From: Cherax quadricarinatus
Taxonomy: Eukaryota > Arthropoda > Malacostraca > Decapoda > Parastacidae
Reading direction: 5' to 3'
DNA length: 64,000 nt
NCBI RefSeq assembly: GCF_038502225.1
Contig: NC_091307.1
Location: 27,558,578 to 27,622,577, forward strand
In this document: one piece after another, positions 1 through 11,307 of the stretch
Layout of the letters: each line of letters begins with the position of its first letter
Position numbering within the stretch: position 1 is the stretch's first letter
Notes under the pieces: model-generated
What the model saw: the letters and a program-made list of their open reading frames with translations, nothing else
Databases searched by the model: none
Told to the model about the DNA's origin: nothing
Translations under genes and position numbers: made by a program

Positions 1-3000
1 GATGGTGTGTCGGTGTCAGGATGGTGTGTGGGTGTCAGGATGGTGTGCGGGGGTCAGGATGGTGTGTGGGTGTCAGTATGGTGTGTGGGTGTCAGGATGG
101 TGTGTGGGTGTCGGGATGGTGTGTGGGTGTCAGGATGGTGTGTGGGTGTCGGGATGGTGTGTGGGTGTCAGGATGGTGTGTGGGTGTCAGGATGGTGTGT
201 GGGTGTCAGGATGGTGAGTGGGTGTCAGGATGGTGTGCGGCTGTCAGGATGGTGTGCGGGGGTCAGGATGGTGTGTGGGTGTCAGGATGGTGTGAGGGGG
301 TCAGGATGGTGTGTGGGTGTCAGGATGGTGTGCGGGGGTCAGGATGGTGTGTGGGTGTCAGGATGGTGTGTGGGTGTCAGGATGGTGTGTGGGTGTCAGT
401 ATGGTGTGTGGGTGTCAGGATAGTGTGAGGGGGTCAGGATGGTGTATGGGTGTCAGGATGATGTGTGGGTGTCAAGATGGTGTGTGGGTGTCAGGATGGT
501 GTGTGAGTGTCAGGACGGTGTGAGGGGGTCAGGATGGTGTATGGGTGTCAGGATGATGTGTGGGTGTCAAGATGGTGTGTGAGTGTCAGGATGGTGTGAG
601 GGGTGTCAGGATGGTGTGTGGGTGTCAGGATAGTGTGACGGGGTCAGGATGGTGTGTGGGTGCCAGTATAGTGTGAGGGGGGTCAGGATGGTGTGTGGGT
701 GTCAGGATAGTGTGAGGGGGTCAGGATGGTGTATGGGTGTCAGGATGATGTGTGGGTGTAAAGATGGTGTGTGGGTGTCAGGATGGTGTGTGAGTGTCAG
801 GACGGTGTGAGGGGGGTCAGGATGGTGTATGGGTGTCAGGATGATGTGTGGGTGTCAAGATGGTGTGTGGGTGTCAGGATGGTGTGTGTGTCAGGATGGT
901 GTGAGGGATGTCAGGATGGTGTGTGGGTGTCAGGATAGTGTGAGGGGGTCAGGATGGTGTGCGGGTGCCAGTATAGTGTGAGGGGGGTCAGGATGGTGTG
1001 TGGGTGTCAGGATAGTGTGAGGGGGTCAGGATGGTGTGTGGGTGCCAGGATAGTGTGAGGGGTCAGGATGGTGTGTGGGTGTCAGGATGGCGTGAGGGGA
1101 TCAGGATGGTGTGTAGGTGTCAGGATGGTGTGTGGGTGTCGGGATGGTGTGTGGGTGTCAGGATGGTGTGTGGGTGTCAGGATGGTGTGTGGGTGTCAGG
1201 ATGGTGTGTGGGTGTCAGGATGGTGTGTGGGTGTCAGGATGGTGAGTGGGTGTCAGGATGGTGTGAGGGGGGTCAGGATGGTGTGTGGGTGTAAGGATGG
1301 TGTGCGGGGGTCAGGATGGTGTGTGGGTGTCAGGATGGTGTGTGGGTGTCAGGATGGTGTGTGGGTGTCAGGATGGTGTGTGGGTGTCAGGATAGTGTGA
1401 GGGGGTCAGGATGGTGTGTGGGTGTCAGGATAGTGTGAGAGGGTCAGGATGGTGTGTGAGTGTCAGGATGGTGTGAGGGGTGTCAGGATGGTGTGTGGGT
1501 GTCAGGATAGTGTGAGGGGGTCAGGATGGTGTGTGGGTGCCAGGATAGTGTGAGGGGGTCAGGATGGTGTGTGGGTGTCAGGATAGTGTGAGGGGGTCAG
1601 GATGGTGTGTGGGTGCCAGGATAGTGTGAGGGGGTCAGGATGGTGTGTGGGTGTCAGGATGGTGTGAGGGGTGTCAGGATAGTGTGAGGGGGTCAGGATG
1701 GTGTGTGGGTGTCAGAATGGTGTGAGGGGTGTCAGGATGGTGTGTGGGTGTCAGGATGGTGTGAGGGGGTCAAGATGGTGTGCGAGTGTCAGGATGGTTT
1801 GCGGGTGTCAGGATGGTATGAGAGGGGTCAGGATGGCGTGAGGGGGGTCAGGATAGTGTGTGAGTGTCAAGATGGTGTGAGGGGGGTCAGGATAGTGTGT
1901 GAGTGTCAGGATGGTGTGTGAGTGTCAGGATAGTGTGATGGGGGTCAGGATGGTGTGTGAGTGTCAGGATGGTGTGAGGGTGTCAGAATGGTGTGTGGGT
2001 GTCAGGATGGCGTGTGGGTATCAGGATGGTGTGTGGGGTGTCAAGATGGTGTGTGGGTGTCAGGATAGTGTGTGGGTGTCAGGATGGTGTGTGGGTGTCA
2101 GGATGGTGTGTGGGTGTCAGGATGGTGTGTGGGTGTCAGGATGGTGTGTGGGTGTCAGGATGGTGTGTGAGTGTCAGGATTGTGTGTGGGTGTCAAGATG
2201 GTGTGTGAGTGTCAGGATGGTGTGTGGGTGTCAGGATGGTGTGTGGGTGTCAGGATGGTGTGTGGGTGTCAGGATGGAGTGTGAATGTGAGGATGGTGTG
2301 TGGGTGTCAGGATGGTGTGTGGGTGTCAGGATGGCGTGTGGGTGTCAGGATGGTGTGTGGGTGTTAGGATGGTGTGTGAGTGTCAGGATGGTGTGTGGGT
2401 ATCAGTATGGTGTGTGGGTGTCAGAATGGTGTGTGGGTGTCAGGATGGTGTGTGAGTGTCAGGATGGTGTGTGGGTGTCAGGATGGTGTGTGGGTGTCAG
2501 GATGGTGTGTGAGTGTGAGGATGGTGTGTGGGTGTCAGGATGGTGTGTGAGTGTGAGGATGGTGTGTGGGTGTCAGGATGGTGTGTGGGTGTCACGATGG
2601 TGTGTGGGTGTCAGGATGGTGTGTGGCCGTCAGGATCGTGTGTGGGTGTCAGGATGGTGTGTGGGTGCCACGATGGTGTGTGGGTGTCAGGATGGTGTGT
2701 GGGTGTCAGGATGGTGTGTGGGTGTCAGGATGGTGTGTGGGTGTCAGGATGGTGTGTGGGTGTCAGGATGGTGTGTGGGTGTCAGGATGGGGTGTGGGTG
2801 CCACGATGGTGTGTGGGTGTCAGGATGGTGTGTGGGTGTCAGGATGGTAGGGTGGTGTGTGGGTGTCAGGATGGTAGGGTGGTGTGTGGGTGTCAGGATG
2901 GTGTGTGGGTGTCAGGATGGTAGGGTGGTGTGTGGGTGTCAGGATGGTGTGTGGGTGTCAGGATGGTGTGTGGGTGTCAGGATGGTGTGTGGGTGTCAGG

Positions 3001-4283
3001 ATGGTGTGTGGGTGTCAGGATGGTGTGTGGGTGTCAGGATGGTGTGTGGGTGTCAGGATGGTAGGGTGGTGTGTGGGTGTCAGGATGGTAGGGTGGTGTG
3101 TGGGTGTCAGGATGGTGTGTGGGTGACAGGATGGTGTGTGGGTGTCAGGATGGTGTGTGGGTGTCAGGATGGTGTTTGGGTGTCAGGATGGTGTGTGGGT
3201 ATCAGGATGGTGTGTGGGTGTCAGGATGGTAGGGTGGTGTGTGGGTGTCAGGATGGTGTGTGGGTGACAGGATGGTGTGTGGGTGTCAGGATGGTGTGTG
3301 AGTGTGAGGATGGTGTGTGGGTGTCAGGATGGTGTGTGGGTGTCACGATGGTGTGTGGGTGTCAGGATGGTGTGTGGCCGTCAGGATCGTGTGTGGGTGT
3401 CAGGATGGTGTGTGGGTGCCACGATGGTGTGTGGGTGTCAGGATGGTGTGTGGGTGTCAGGATGGTGTGTGGGTGTCAGGATGGTGTGTGGGTGTCAGGA
3501 TGGTGTGTGGGTGTCAGGATGGTGTGTGGGTGTCAGGATGGGGTGTGGGTGCCACGATGGTGTGTGGGTGTCAGGATGGTGTGTGGGTGTCAGGATGGTA
3601 GGGTGGTGTGTGGGTGTCAGGATGGTAGGGTGGTGTGTGGGTGTCAGGATGGTGTGTGGGTGTCAGGATGGTAGGGTGGTGTGTGGGTGTCAGGATGGTG
3701 TGTGGGTGTCAGGATGGTGTGTGGGTGTCAGGATGGTGTGTGGGTGTCAGGATGGTGTGTGGGTGTCAGGATGGTGTGTGGGTGTCAGGATGGTAGGGTG
3801 GTGTGTGGGTGTCAGGATGGTAGGGTGGTGTGTGGGTGTCAGGATGGTAGGGTGGTGTGTGGGTGTCAGGATGGTGTGTGGGTGACAGGATGGTGTGTGG
3901 GTGTCAGGATGGTGTGTGGGTGTCACGATGGTGTTTGGGTGTCAGGATGGTGTGTGGGTATCAGGATGGTGTGTGGGTGTCAGGATGGTAGGGTGGTGTG
4001 TGGGTGTCAGGATGGTGTGTGGGTGACAGGATGGTGTGTGGGTGTCAGGATGGTGTGTGGGTGTCAGGATGGTGTGTGGGTGTCAGGTGTCAGGATGGTG
4101 TGTGGGTGTCAGGATGGTGTGTGGGTGTCAGGATGGTGTGTGGGTGTCAGGATGGTGTGTGAGTGGGTGTCAGGATGGTGTGTGGGTTTCAGGATGGTGT
4201 GTGGGTGTCAGGATGGTGTGTGGGTGTCAGGATGGTGTGTGGGTGTCAGGATGGTGTGTGGGTGTCAGGATGGTGTGTGTCAA
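1..4283. repeat. 19-bp minisatellite array
   Basis: The whole stretch is a tandem array of a 19-bp unit, consensus GGTGTGTGGGTGTCAGGAT, running off the left edge of the window. Variants include GTGAGGGGGTCAGGAT units in the first 2 kb and a 27-bp unit with an 8-bp insertion (TAGGGTGG) after 2845. Because 19 is not a multiple of three and the unit has no forward stop, three units give 19 codons and all three forward frames stay open. The long forward ORFs here are therefore artefacts of composition. Reverse frames are not comparably open. I see no gene signal inside it. Confidence 0.97.
2566..4075. repeat. Higher-order duplication of about 751 bp inside the minisatellite
   Basis: Rare variants recur with a fixed offset. 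The CACGATGG unit, the GTGGCCGTCAGGATCGTG unit and the first TAGGGTGG insertion at 2566-2850 reappear 751 bp later at 3317-3601. Further right the offset becomes 759 bp (GTGTTTGGG near 3171 and 3930), consistent with one more 27-bp unit and one fewer 19-bp unit in the second copy. This is a recent block duplication of about 40 units. Confidence 0.85.
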
Positions 4284-4348
4284 GGTTGAGAGTGTGCGGA
4301 AGTAAGAGAGTATTTTAGAGTCGGGACAGTCTGTATGTAGGAATCGGG

Positions 4349-4632
4349 CCTTTTTTTTTTTTCGCCGGTATTCTCCCGGCCCGGGTCTCTTCCAAGTAGT
4401 GGTGACCCGGCCTTGGCTCCCTATCTGGGGAGCGTCTCGAGACCTAAGTCTCCCATGGGAGGAGGTACAAGTACCCCGTCATCTTTGGGACCAACTGTCC
4501 CCAGGCCTAGCCACAGTCCCCGCCCTCACATGGCTCGTAGGGAGAAGCTAGGCCTCTGGTCTGCCATCTGCCCCGCCCCAAAGGGGCTCGTGGGGATGGC
4601 AGTCTTATGAGCTGCAGGTGGTAGCAAGCTCT
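4349..4632 (-). mobile_element. Short retroposon (SINE-like), minus orientation
   Basis: A 285-bp, GC-richer block begins on the + strand with a run of 12 T (4351-4362), which reads as a poly(A) tail on the minus strand. It is bracketed by the direct repeat GAATCGGG at 4341-4348 and 4633-4640, a plausible target-site duplication. I recognise no RNA polymerase III boxes with confidence, so the origin (tRNA, 5S or other) is open. Confidence 0.45.
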
Positions 4633-4639
4633 GAATCGG

Positions 4640-5815
4640 GACTGTGTGTGTGTGTGAGTTAGTTACTAGTTGTGTATGTGCGTGTGTGTAGATGTGGGAG
4701 TGTGTGTATATGAGGGTGGGAGGGTGAGTGTGTGGGTTGGGGTGGGGGTGGGAGTGTTTGTAGCGGTGGCGTGGGGGTGGGAATGTGTGGGGTGAAGGTG
4801 ATGTGGATGTGGGAGTGTGTGTGTGGGGTGGGGATTGCTTGGATGTGGGAGTGTGTGAGGGTGGCATGGGTGTTGGGGTGTGGGAGTGTGTGAGTGAAGG
4901 TGGGCGTAGGAGTGTGGGAGTAGGGGTGGGAGTGTGTGTGTGGGGGTGGCATGGGAATGTGGGAGTGTGTGTGGTTGTGGTGGTGGTGGTGGTGTGGGAG
5001 TGTGTGGGGGGGTAGCGTGGTTGTGGGGGTGTGGGAGTGTGTGTGTGGGTGTGGACGTAGGGGTGTGAGTGTAGGCGTTGGGGTGTGGGTGTGGGAGTTA
5101 GGGTGTGAGTGTGCGAGTGTGTGGGTGTGGGCGTGGGGGTGTGGGTGTGGGCGTTGGGATGTGGGTGTAGGAGTGTGTGTGTGGGTGTGGGCGTGGGGGT
5201 GTGGGTGTGGGCGTGGGGGTGTGGGTGTGGGCGTAGGGGTGTGGGTGTGGGCACTGGGGTGTGGGTGTGGGAGTGTGCGTGTGGGTGTGGGCGTGGTGGT
5301 GTGGGCGTGGGGATGTGGGTATGGGCGTTGGTTTGTTGGTGTGGGAGTGTGTGTGGGTGTGGGCGTTGGTTTGTTGGTGTTGGAGTGTGTGTGGGTGTGG
5401 GCATTGGGGTGGGGGGTGTAGGTGTGGGCGTGGGGGTATGGGTGTGGACGCTGGTTTGTGGGTGTGGGAGTGTGTGTGTGTGTGGGTGTGGGTGTGGGGG
5501 TGTGGGCGTGGGTTTGGGCGTTGTTTTGTGGGTGTGGGAGTGTGAGTGTGGGTGTGGGTGTGGGAGTGTGGGTGTGGGTGTGGGTGTGGGAGTGTGGGTG
5601 TGGGTGTGGGTGTGGGAGTGTGGGTGTGGGTGTGGGTGTGGGAGTGTGAGTGTGGGTGTGGGTGTGGGAGTGTGGGTGTGGGTGTGGGAGTGTGGGTGTG
5701 GGTGTGGGTGTGGGTGTGGGAGTGTGGGTGTGGGTGTGGGTGTGGGAGTGTGTGTGTGGGTGTGGTGTGGGTGTGGGAGTGTGGGGGTGTGGGGGTGTGG
5801 GTGTGGGTGTGGGAG
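4640..5815. repeat. G/T-rich degenerate simple sequence
   Basis: Runs of GTGTGGGTGTGG, GGGCGTGGGG and GTGGGAGTGTG with drifting period. The last 300 bp (about 5480-5815) are the most regular, with GTGTGGGT and GTGTGGGAGT modules. Long ORFs on both strands here are compositional. No coding signal is seen. Confidence 0.9.
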
Positions 5816-5935
5816 TCCTAACTAGTGATACAGACAGACAAGGTCAACCAGTACTGGCTACAGTAATTTTGGCTTTCTATTGTGCATCAAGTTTCACTCT
5901 GAATAAAATAAGTAACTCCGTACTCTGTCTTTTAA

Positions 5936-6108
5936 TGAGTGATCCTGAATGATCCTGAGAGATCCTGAATGATCCTGAGGGATCCTGGATGATCCTGAGG
6001 GATCCTGGATGATCCTGAGGGATCCTAAGCAATCCTGAATGATCCTGAGTGATCCTGAGAGATCTTAAATGATCTTGAATAATCCTAAATGATCCTGAAG
6101 GATCCTCT
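5936..6108. repeat. 10-bp tandem array (GATCCTGAGN)
   Basis: About seventeen units of GATCCTGAAT, GATCCTGAGG and GATCCTGGAT. The array decays rightwards into GATCTTAAAT forms. It is noncoding. Confidence 0.9.
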
Positions 6109-6146
6109 TCTATGTGGCGCCCAAGTGATCCTCGCTTGTGTCGAGA

Positions 6147-6231
<85 letters not shown>
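6147..6231. repeat. (ATT)n microsatellite
   Basis: An uninterrupted ATT trinucleotide run of about 85 bp. Confidence 0.97.
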
Positions 6232-6639
6232 GCGATGTAGCTTCTGGGGATGACATTATCAAGTTTGAGCCTAGGAGTGGTTCCAGTTTCGCAGTGTAGT
6301 TCCAGTTTCGCGGATCAAGAGCCCTTCATCTGCAACACAACACTGTACATTAACGTAATGAATTACAAGTGTAGTAATTTTAAGATAATGTAAAATTATA
6401 TTATCTTAGCCTTGGTGGAAGACAATCACTCTCTTAGAATAAAACAAATGTATGAGAGCAGAGACTTATATAGAGGGAAGTAAGGTGCAGCAGCTGGGAA
6501 CAAGGTCACAGGTGAACTGGTCCCACCTGAATCTGAACTCTCTAGAAAGGCGTAGAATTACGTGGAGGGCGGGTATATGACTGACGTGTATAAATGGAAA
6601 ACATGAATAAATAAAGGGATGTAATAGCGTGCTAAAAAT
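6232..6639. other. Unassigned intergenic sequence
   Basis: AT-rich sequence with one small local duplication (GTTCCAGTTTCGC twice near 6280-6313). I see no gene, RNA gene or recognisable element in it. Confidence 0.5.
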
Positions 6640-6998
6640 ATCTAGCCAAGACAGGACTCGCAGCAAAGGTTTTAAGTTGGTAAAATTCAGATTCAGGAAA
6701 TGATATAGGAAACACTGGTTTGTAACAGAGTTGTGGATGAGTGGAACAAACTCCCGAGTACCCTTATAGAAGTTAAAACGTTGTGTAGTTTTAAAAATAT
6801 GATAGATAAATACATGAGTGGGTGTGTGTGAGTTGGACCTGACTAGCTTGTGCAAAGAGGTCTGATGCCGTGCTCCTTCCTTAAGTGGATGTGACCTGGA
6901 CCTGACTAGGTTGGGTCAGTGGCATAAGCCGGTAGGTGACTTGGACCTGCCTCGCATGGGCCAGTACGCCTTGTAGTGCTCCTTCTTTCTTATGTTCT
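6640..6998 (+). mobile_element. 3' fragment of a CR1-like non-LTR retrotransposon
   Basis: The fragment ends in TTCTTATGTTCTTA, the same tail seen on the CR1-like 3' ends at 48055 (minus) and 63612 (plus). Upstream, the reading frames resemble the decayed C-terminus and short peptide tail (GCDLDLTRLGQWHKP-type words around 6880-6940). It is full of stops, so this is a dead 5'-truncated copy. Confidence 0.6.
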
Positions 6999-6999
6999 T

Positions 7000-7620
7000 A
7001 ACTGAGTCGTTGAAGAAATATTCTATATTGAGAAACTATATAGTGTTGCTGTGGCACTGGCAAGAAAGTCATATTGTATATTAGAACCAATGTCGCTAAC
7101 TTGTAAAAGTCGCAGCCTACCTCTGCTGCAACACACCACCGTGGTAAAACAGTTTTATTGTTTTGGGCAAAATCACGACAGGATTTTTCTCTTCTCCGAC
7201 GGAAGTCATTGAGCTTCTGTTGGTATTAATATATTTAGTAAAATTCTCTAAAATTTTACATAATGGATGTGATAGACCTGAATACATTTGCATCTCTGCT
7301 TTTAGGAATATGAATGATGGAAATAAATGGTATCAAATACCGACACAGTGGAAATATATTTCCACATGAATGATGGAAGTTTCTTTTCACTTTCTTAGGC
7401 CTCCTGATGTATATGACCAATTAAAAATATAACAGAAAAGTTGTTCTTTGACTTGTTAGTTCTTCAATTATTTCGTAGGTTATTCAATGATCCTTACTCA
7501 CACACATGGTCAGAAAAATGAGTATTTGAATTCACCAGAAAATAAAGATTGGGGAAGGAGCAAAAAGACAGGAAACTGAGTATAAGATTGAGACACTTAT
7601 GCAGCATATGAGAATCTTTA
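7000..7620. other. Unassigned sequence
   Basis: AT-rich DNA without recognisable coding exons, splice-framed ORFs or known repeats. Nothing is supported here. Confidence 0.5.
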
Positions 7621-7745
7621 TTCAGGAAACGTTTCGCCACACAGTGGCTTCATCAGTCCAATACAAAGAGGAAGGCGTAAGGAGAGGAGGAGTATGAGGT
7701 AATCAGTCCCTCAACCTGGAGTCGATGTGTTCAGTCCATCAATCC
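7621..7745 (-). repeat. Dispersed repeat with hairpin plus CGAAACGTT core
   Basis: On the minus strand the core (7628-7656) reads CTGATGAA, a GCCAC/GTGGC stem with a TGT loop, then GAAACGTT and CCTGAATAAA. Related cores with different stems occur at 8102-8130, 22117-22145, 22168-22196 and 63783-63813. The flank AATCAGTCCCTCAACCTGG is typical of a dispersed family. It is a nonautonomous element fragment of unknown class. Confidence 0.55.
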
Positions 7746-7817
7746 AATTGTTTCTATTTACAAAGAAACTCTTTGGTCCTTTTTCTTTCATCGCCCGGCT
7801 TTGGGTAACAAATCTTC

Positions 7818-7863
7818 CCCGTGGCCTGGTAGGCAGAGATCTCGCTTTACACGCTGAGGGTTT
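7818..7863 (+). mobile_element. Fragment of a tRNA-derived SINE head
   Basis: CGTGGCCTGGTAGGCAGAGA followed by TCTCGCTTTACACGCTGAGG matches the A-box and anticodon-arm region of the SINE heads at 22010-22070 and 26590-26660. It breaks off before box B and joins AATAACAAAAAGGCACAATA, a word also found inverted at 22246-22268 beside the large palindrome. Confidence 0.55.
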
Positions 7864-8049
7864 GTGAATAACAAAAAGGCACAATACCGAGATGGGACGG
7901 GACAAGAGAGGTAGTAGGAAAGGTAGTGGAAGTGGTAGTAGTAACAGAAGTAGTAGAGTCAGTCAAGACCAAGAAAGAGGAGCACTGCAGGAAAGCTAGG
8001 GGCCCACAAAGGGTAGGAACAAAAACACAGGGAAGAACATAAGAACATA

Positions 8050-8218
8050 AGAAAGTAAAGTAAAAGGACACAAGTGCAACTAATGTGACATTTATTGTGG
8101 CAACGTTTCGCTCTCCAGGAGCTTTATCAAGCCATTACAAACAATACATGGACACAGAGGGTATATAAAGGCTCAGAGTGAGGTGAATACTAGTGAGGTA
8201 CCATTTCGATGTTCACTA
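8050..8218 (-). repeat. Second dispersed hairpin-core repeat
   Basis: On the minus strand 8102-8130 reads TTGATAAA, a GCTC/GAGC stem, then GAAACGTTGCCACAATAAA. It shares the downstream GAAACGTT and AATAAA words with the copy at 7628, but its stem sequence differs. TATAAAGG-type words follow. It is noncoding. Confidence 0.5.
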
Positions 8219-8221
8219 GTG

Positions 8222-8258
<37 letters not shown>
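8219..8258. repeat. (GTA)n microsatellite
   Basis: A run of GTA triplets of about 40 bp with one GTG interruption. Confidence 0.95.
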
Positions 8259-8378
8259 TGACAAAAGTAATACAATATGGTAGAGCAATTAATTCGTACA
8301 TGAGTAAAAGGATATAAAAGCTATTACTTGGGTAACATAAAAATAGGTTGGACAAATATAGACTGGAATGAGGCAGGT

Positions 8379-8417
8379 TGTTTCAGTGTTCACTCTGAAA
8401 GAGTGAACACTGAAACA
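8379..8417. repeat. Perfect 18-bp inverted repeat
   Basis: The left arm 8379-8396 (TGTTTCAGTGTTCACTCT) is exactly complementary to 8400-8417, with a GAA loop. It looks like a fold-back junction inside repeat debris rather than a terminator of a gene. Confidence 0.9.
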
Positions 8418-8559
8418 TCCTCTTGTTCTCCTCCGTTAATCGCCATATCTCCATCTTAGCAACTCTGAGCTCCTCTCTCAGCTGCTGGTAAAGTTGCTCA
8501 AGCGAGGGCATCCTGGTACAGATTCACAGAGAGCACACAAACAGGTCTTCACAGAGCTA

Positions 8560-8888
8560 AGTACACGTCACCACTGGACTCGATCCACGAGAGCACTTTT
8601 CCCCCAACGCCATGAGCTGCCACTTTCTTTAACAGTCTTTGGTGCGGAACTCTATCAAAAGCCTTACTAAAATCTAAGTAAATAATATCAAATTCTTTAT
8701 CGTGGTCAACAGCCTCAAAAGCTTTACTGAAGAAAGTTAATAAATTAGTTAGACAAGACCGGCCTCTTGTGAATCCATGCTGAGTATCATTAATCAAGCT
8801 ATGCTTATCGAGATGGCTTCTTATAATCTCAGCTATAATTGACTCTAGTAATTTGCCTACAATTGAGGTCAGGCTTATTGGGCGGTAA
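8560..8888 (-). pseudogene. CR1-like family F reverse transcriptase fragment
   Basis: The minus-strand translation contains RPISLTSIVGKLLESIIAEI, QHGFTRGRSCLTNLLTFF and IIYLDFSKAFDRVPHQRLLK, i.e. RT fingers and palm motif A. It is closely related to the family F copy at 60172-60793. It starts and stops abruptly at both ends, lacks the FADD motif and has no endonuclease, so it is a dead fragment. Confidence 0.85.
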
Positions 8889-9078
8889 GGTAAAATAAAG
8901 GACCAAACACCCATGGCAGAAGAAAGAAAATGCAAAGGAAGAGGGGAAAAGGAAAAGGGAAGAGGAAGGAGGAAAAAGAATCAAGTTTAAGTCACGGGTG
9001 TTCTGAAGTTCGGAACATTTTACAATGTAATGGTAAAGGAAGGCATCTACAGAGACAAAGCCAGGACTAAGATTCGTA

Positions 9079-11307
9079 CTCACCTATTTGTACTCACCTA
9101 TTTGTGGTTGCAGGGGTCGAGTCACAGCTCCTGGCCCCGCCTCTTCGCTGATTGCTACTAGGTCCTCTCTCTCCCTGCCCCATGAGCTCTATCATACCTC
9201 GCCTTAAAACTATGTATGGTTCCCGCCTCCACTACGTCAGGCTATTCCACGGCCTGACTACTCTATGACTGAAGAAATACTTCCTAACATCCCTTTGATT
9301 CATCTGAGTCTTCAACTTCCAATTGTGACCTCTTGTGTCTGTGTCCCTTCTCTGGAACATCCCGTCTTTGTCCACCTTGTCTATTCCGCGCAGTATTTTA
9401 TATGTCGTTATCATGTCTCCCCTGACCCTCCTGTCCTCCAGTGTCGTCAGGCCGATTTCCCTCAACCTTTCTTCGTAGGACAATCCCCGTAGCTCTGGGA
9501 CTAGTCTTGTTGCAAACCTTTGCACTTTCTCTAATTTCTTGACGTGCTTGACTAGGTGTGGATTCCAAACTGGTGCTGCATACTCCAGTATGGGCCTGAC
9601 GTAAATGGTATACAGAGTCTTAAACGAATCCTTACTGAGGTATCGGAACGCTATCAGTAGGTTTGCCAGGCGCCCATATGCTGCAGCAGTTATCTGATTG
9701 ATGTGCGCCTCAGGAGATATGCTCGGTGTTATACCCACCCCCAGATCTTTTTCCTTGAGTGAGGTTTGCAGTCTTTGGCCATCTAAACTATATTGTGTCT
9801 GCGGTCTTCTTTGCCCTTCCCCAATCTTCATGACTTTGCATTTGGCAGGGTTAAATTCAAGGAGCCAGTTGCTGGACCAGGCTTGTAGCCTGTCCAGGTT
9901 TCTTTGTAGTCCTGCCTGATCCTCATCCGATTTGATTCTTCTCATTAACTTCGCATCATCTGCAAACAAGGACACTTCTGAATCTATCCCTTCCGTTATG
10001 TTGTTCACATATACCAAGAACAGCGCAGGTCCTAGGACTGACCCCTGTGGAACCCCGCTTGTCACAGGCGCCCACTCTGACACCTCGTCGCGTACCATGA
10101 CTCGTTGTTGCCTCCCTGTCAGGTATTCTCTGATCCATTGCAGTGCCTTTCCTTGTGCCTGATCCTCTAGCTTTTGCAGTAACCTCTTGTGAGGAACTGT
10201 GTCGAAGGCCTTCTTGCAGTCCAAAAATACGCAGTCGATCCACCCCTCTCTCTCTTGTCTTACTTCTGTCACCTTGTCATAAAACTCTAGTAGGTTTGTG
10301 ACACAGGATTTTCCTTCCCTGAAACCGTGCTGGTTGTCAATTATACACTTGTTTCTTTCCAGGTGCTCCACCACTCTCCTCCTGATGATCTTCTCCATGA
10401 CCTTGCATGCTATACACGTTAGTGATACAGATCTGTAGTTTAGTGCCTCATGTCTGTCTCCCTTTTTAAAAATTGGGACTACATTTGCCATTTTCCATAC
10501 CTCAGGGAGTTGCCCAGTTTCAAATGATGTGTTTAAGATCTTTGTTAATGGATCACACAATATCTCTGCTCCCTCTTTAAGGACCCATGGAGAGATGTTG
10601 TCTGGTCCCACCGCCTTTGAGGTGTCAAGTTCGCATAGCAGCTTCTTCACCTCCTCCTTGGTTATATGTACCTCATCCAGCACTTGCTGGTGTGCCCCCC
10701 TGTTCTGATTTCCTGGAGTCCTACTGGTTTCCACTGTAAATACCTCTTTAAATCTTGTGTTGAGCTCCTGACATACCTCTCGGTCGATTCTTGTGAATTC
10801 CCCATCACCCTTCCTCAGTCTGATTACCTGGTCCTTGACTGTTGTTTTCCTCCTGATGTGGATGTACAACAGCTTCGGGTCAGTCTTTACTTTTGATGCT
10901 ATGTCATTTTCATATTGTCTCTGAGCCTCCCTTTTTATCTGTGCATATTCGTTTCTGGCTCTTCGGCTAATTTCTTTATTTTCCTGAGTTCTCTGTCTTC
11001 TGTACCTTTTCCATTCTCTAGTACACCTAGTTTTTGCCTCCCTACACATTTGAGTTAACCAAGGACTCGTTCTGTTCTTCCCATTATTTCTGTTTCCCTT
11101 GGGAACAAACCTCTTCTCTGCCTCCTTGCATTTTGATGCCACATAGTCCATCATTTCTTGTACTGGTTTTCCTGTCATTTCCCTCTCCCACTGAATGTCT
11201 TGAAGGAAGTTCCTCATGCCTGAGTAGTTCCCCCTTTTGTAGTTTGGTTTTTCCCAGCCTATTCCTGATACTCTCTCCCCTTGGATCTCAACTATGTAGT
11301 CGAAGGA
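9079..11307 (-). mobile_element. CR1-like non-LTR retrotransposon, family A copy 1 (5' truncated)
   Basis: The 3' end on the minus strand is a tandem of the 14-mer GTGAGTACAAATAG instead of poly(A). This tail type is known for CR1/L2-group elements. The 5' end stops at 11307 against a Penelope-like remnant, so the endonuclease is missing. Sister copies lie at 14337, 14805, 16853 and 19447. Clade assignment (CR1 group) is by motif and tail and would need a tree. Confidence 0.85.

Noticed and set aside
1..4283. CRISPR-like regular repetition
   Set aside because: Units are contiguous 19-mers without spacers, in eukaryotic DNA.
1..4305. Several long forward ORFs, up to 591 codons
   Set aside because: They are produced by the stop-free 19-bp unit in all three frames; no start context, domain or composition argues for a gene.
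4640..5815. Telomere or subtelomere repeat
   Set aside because: Units are GTGTGGG-like with variable period, not the arthropod TTAGG repeat.
4526..5825. Long ORFs on both strands (His/Thr/Pro-rich and Gly/Val/Trp-rich)
   Set aside because: Pure consequence of G/T-rich simple sequence.
7628..7656. Definite hammerhead ribozyme
   Set aside because: The CUGAUGA and GAAAC parts are there, but an unpaired A precedes the stem and no stem III or cleavage triplet was found, so it is kept only as a candidate finding.
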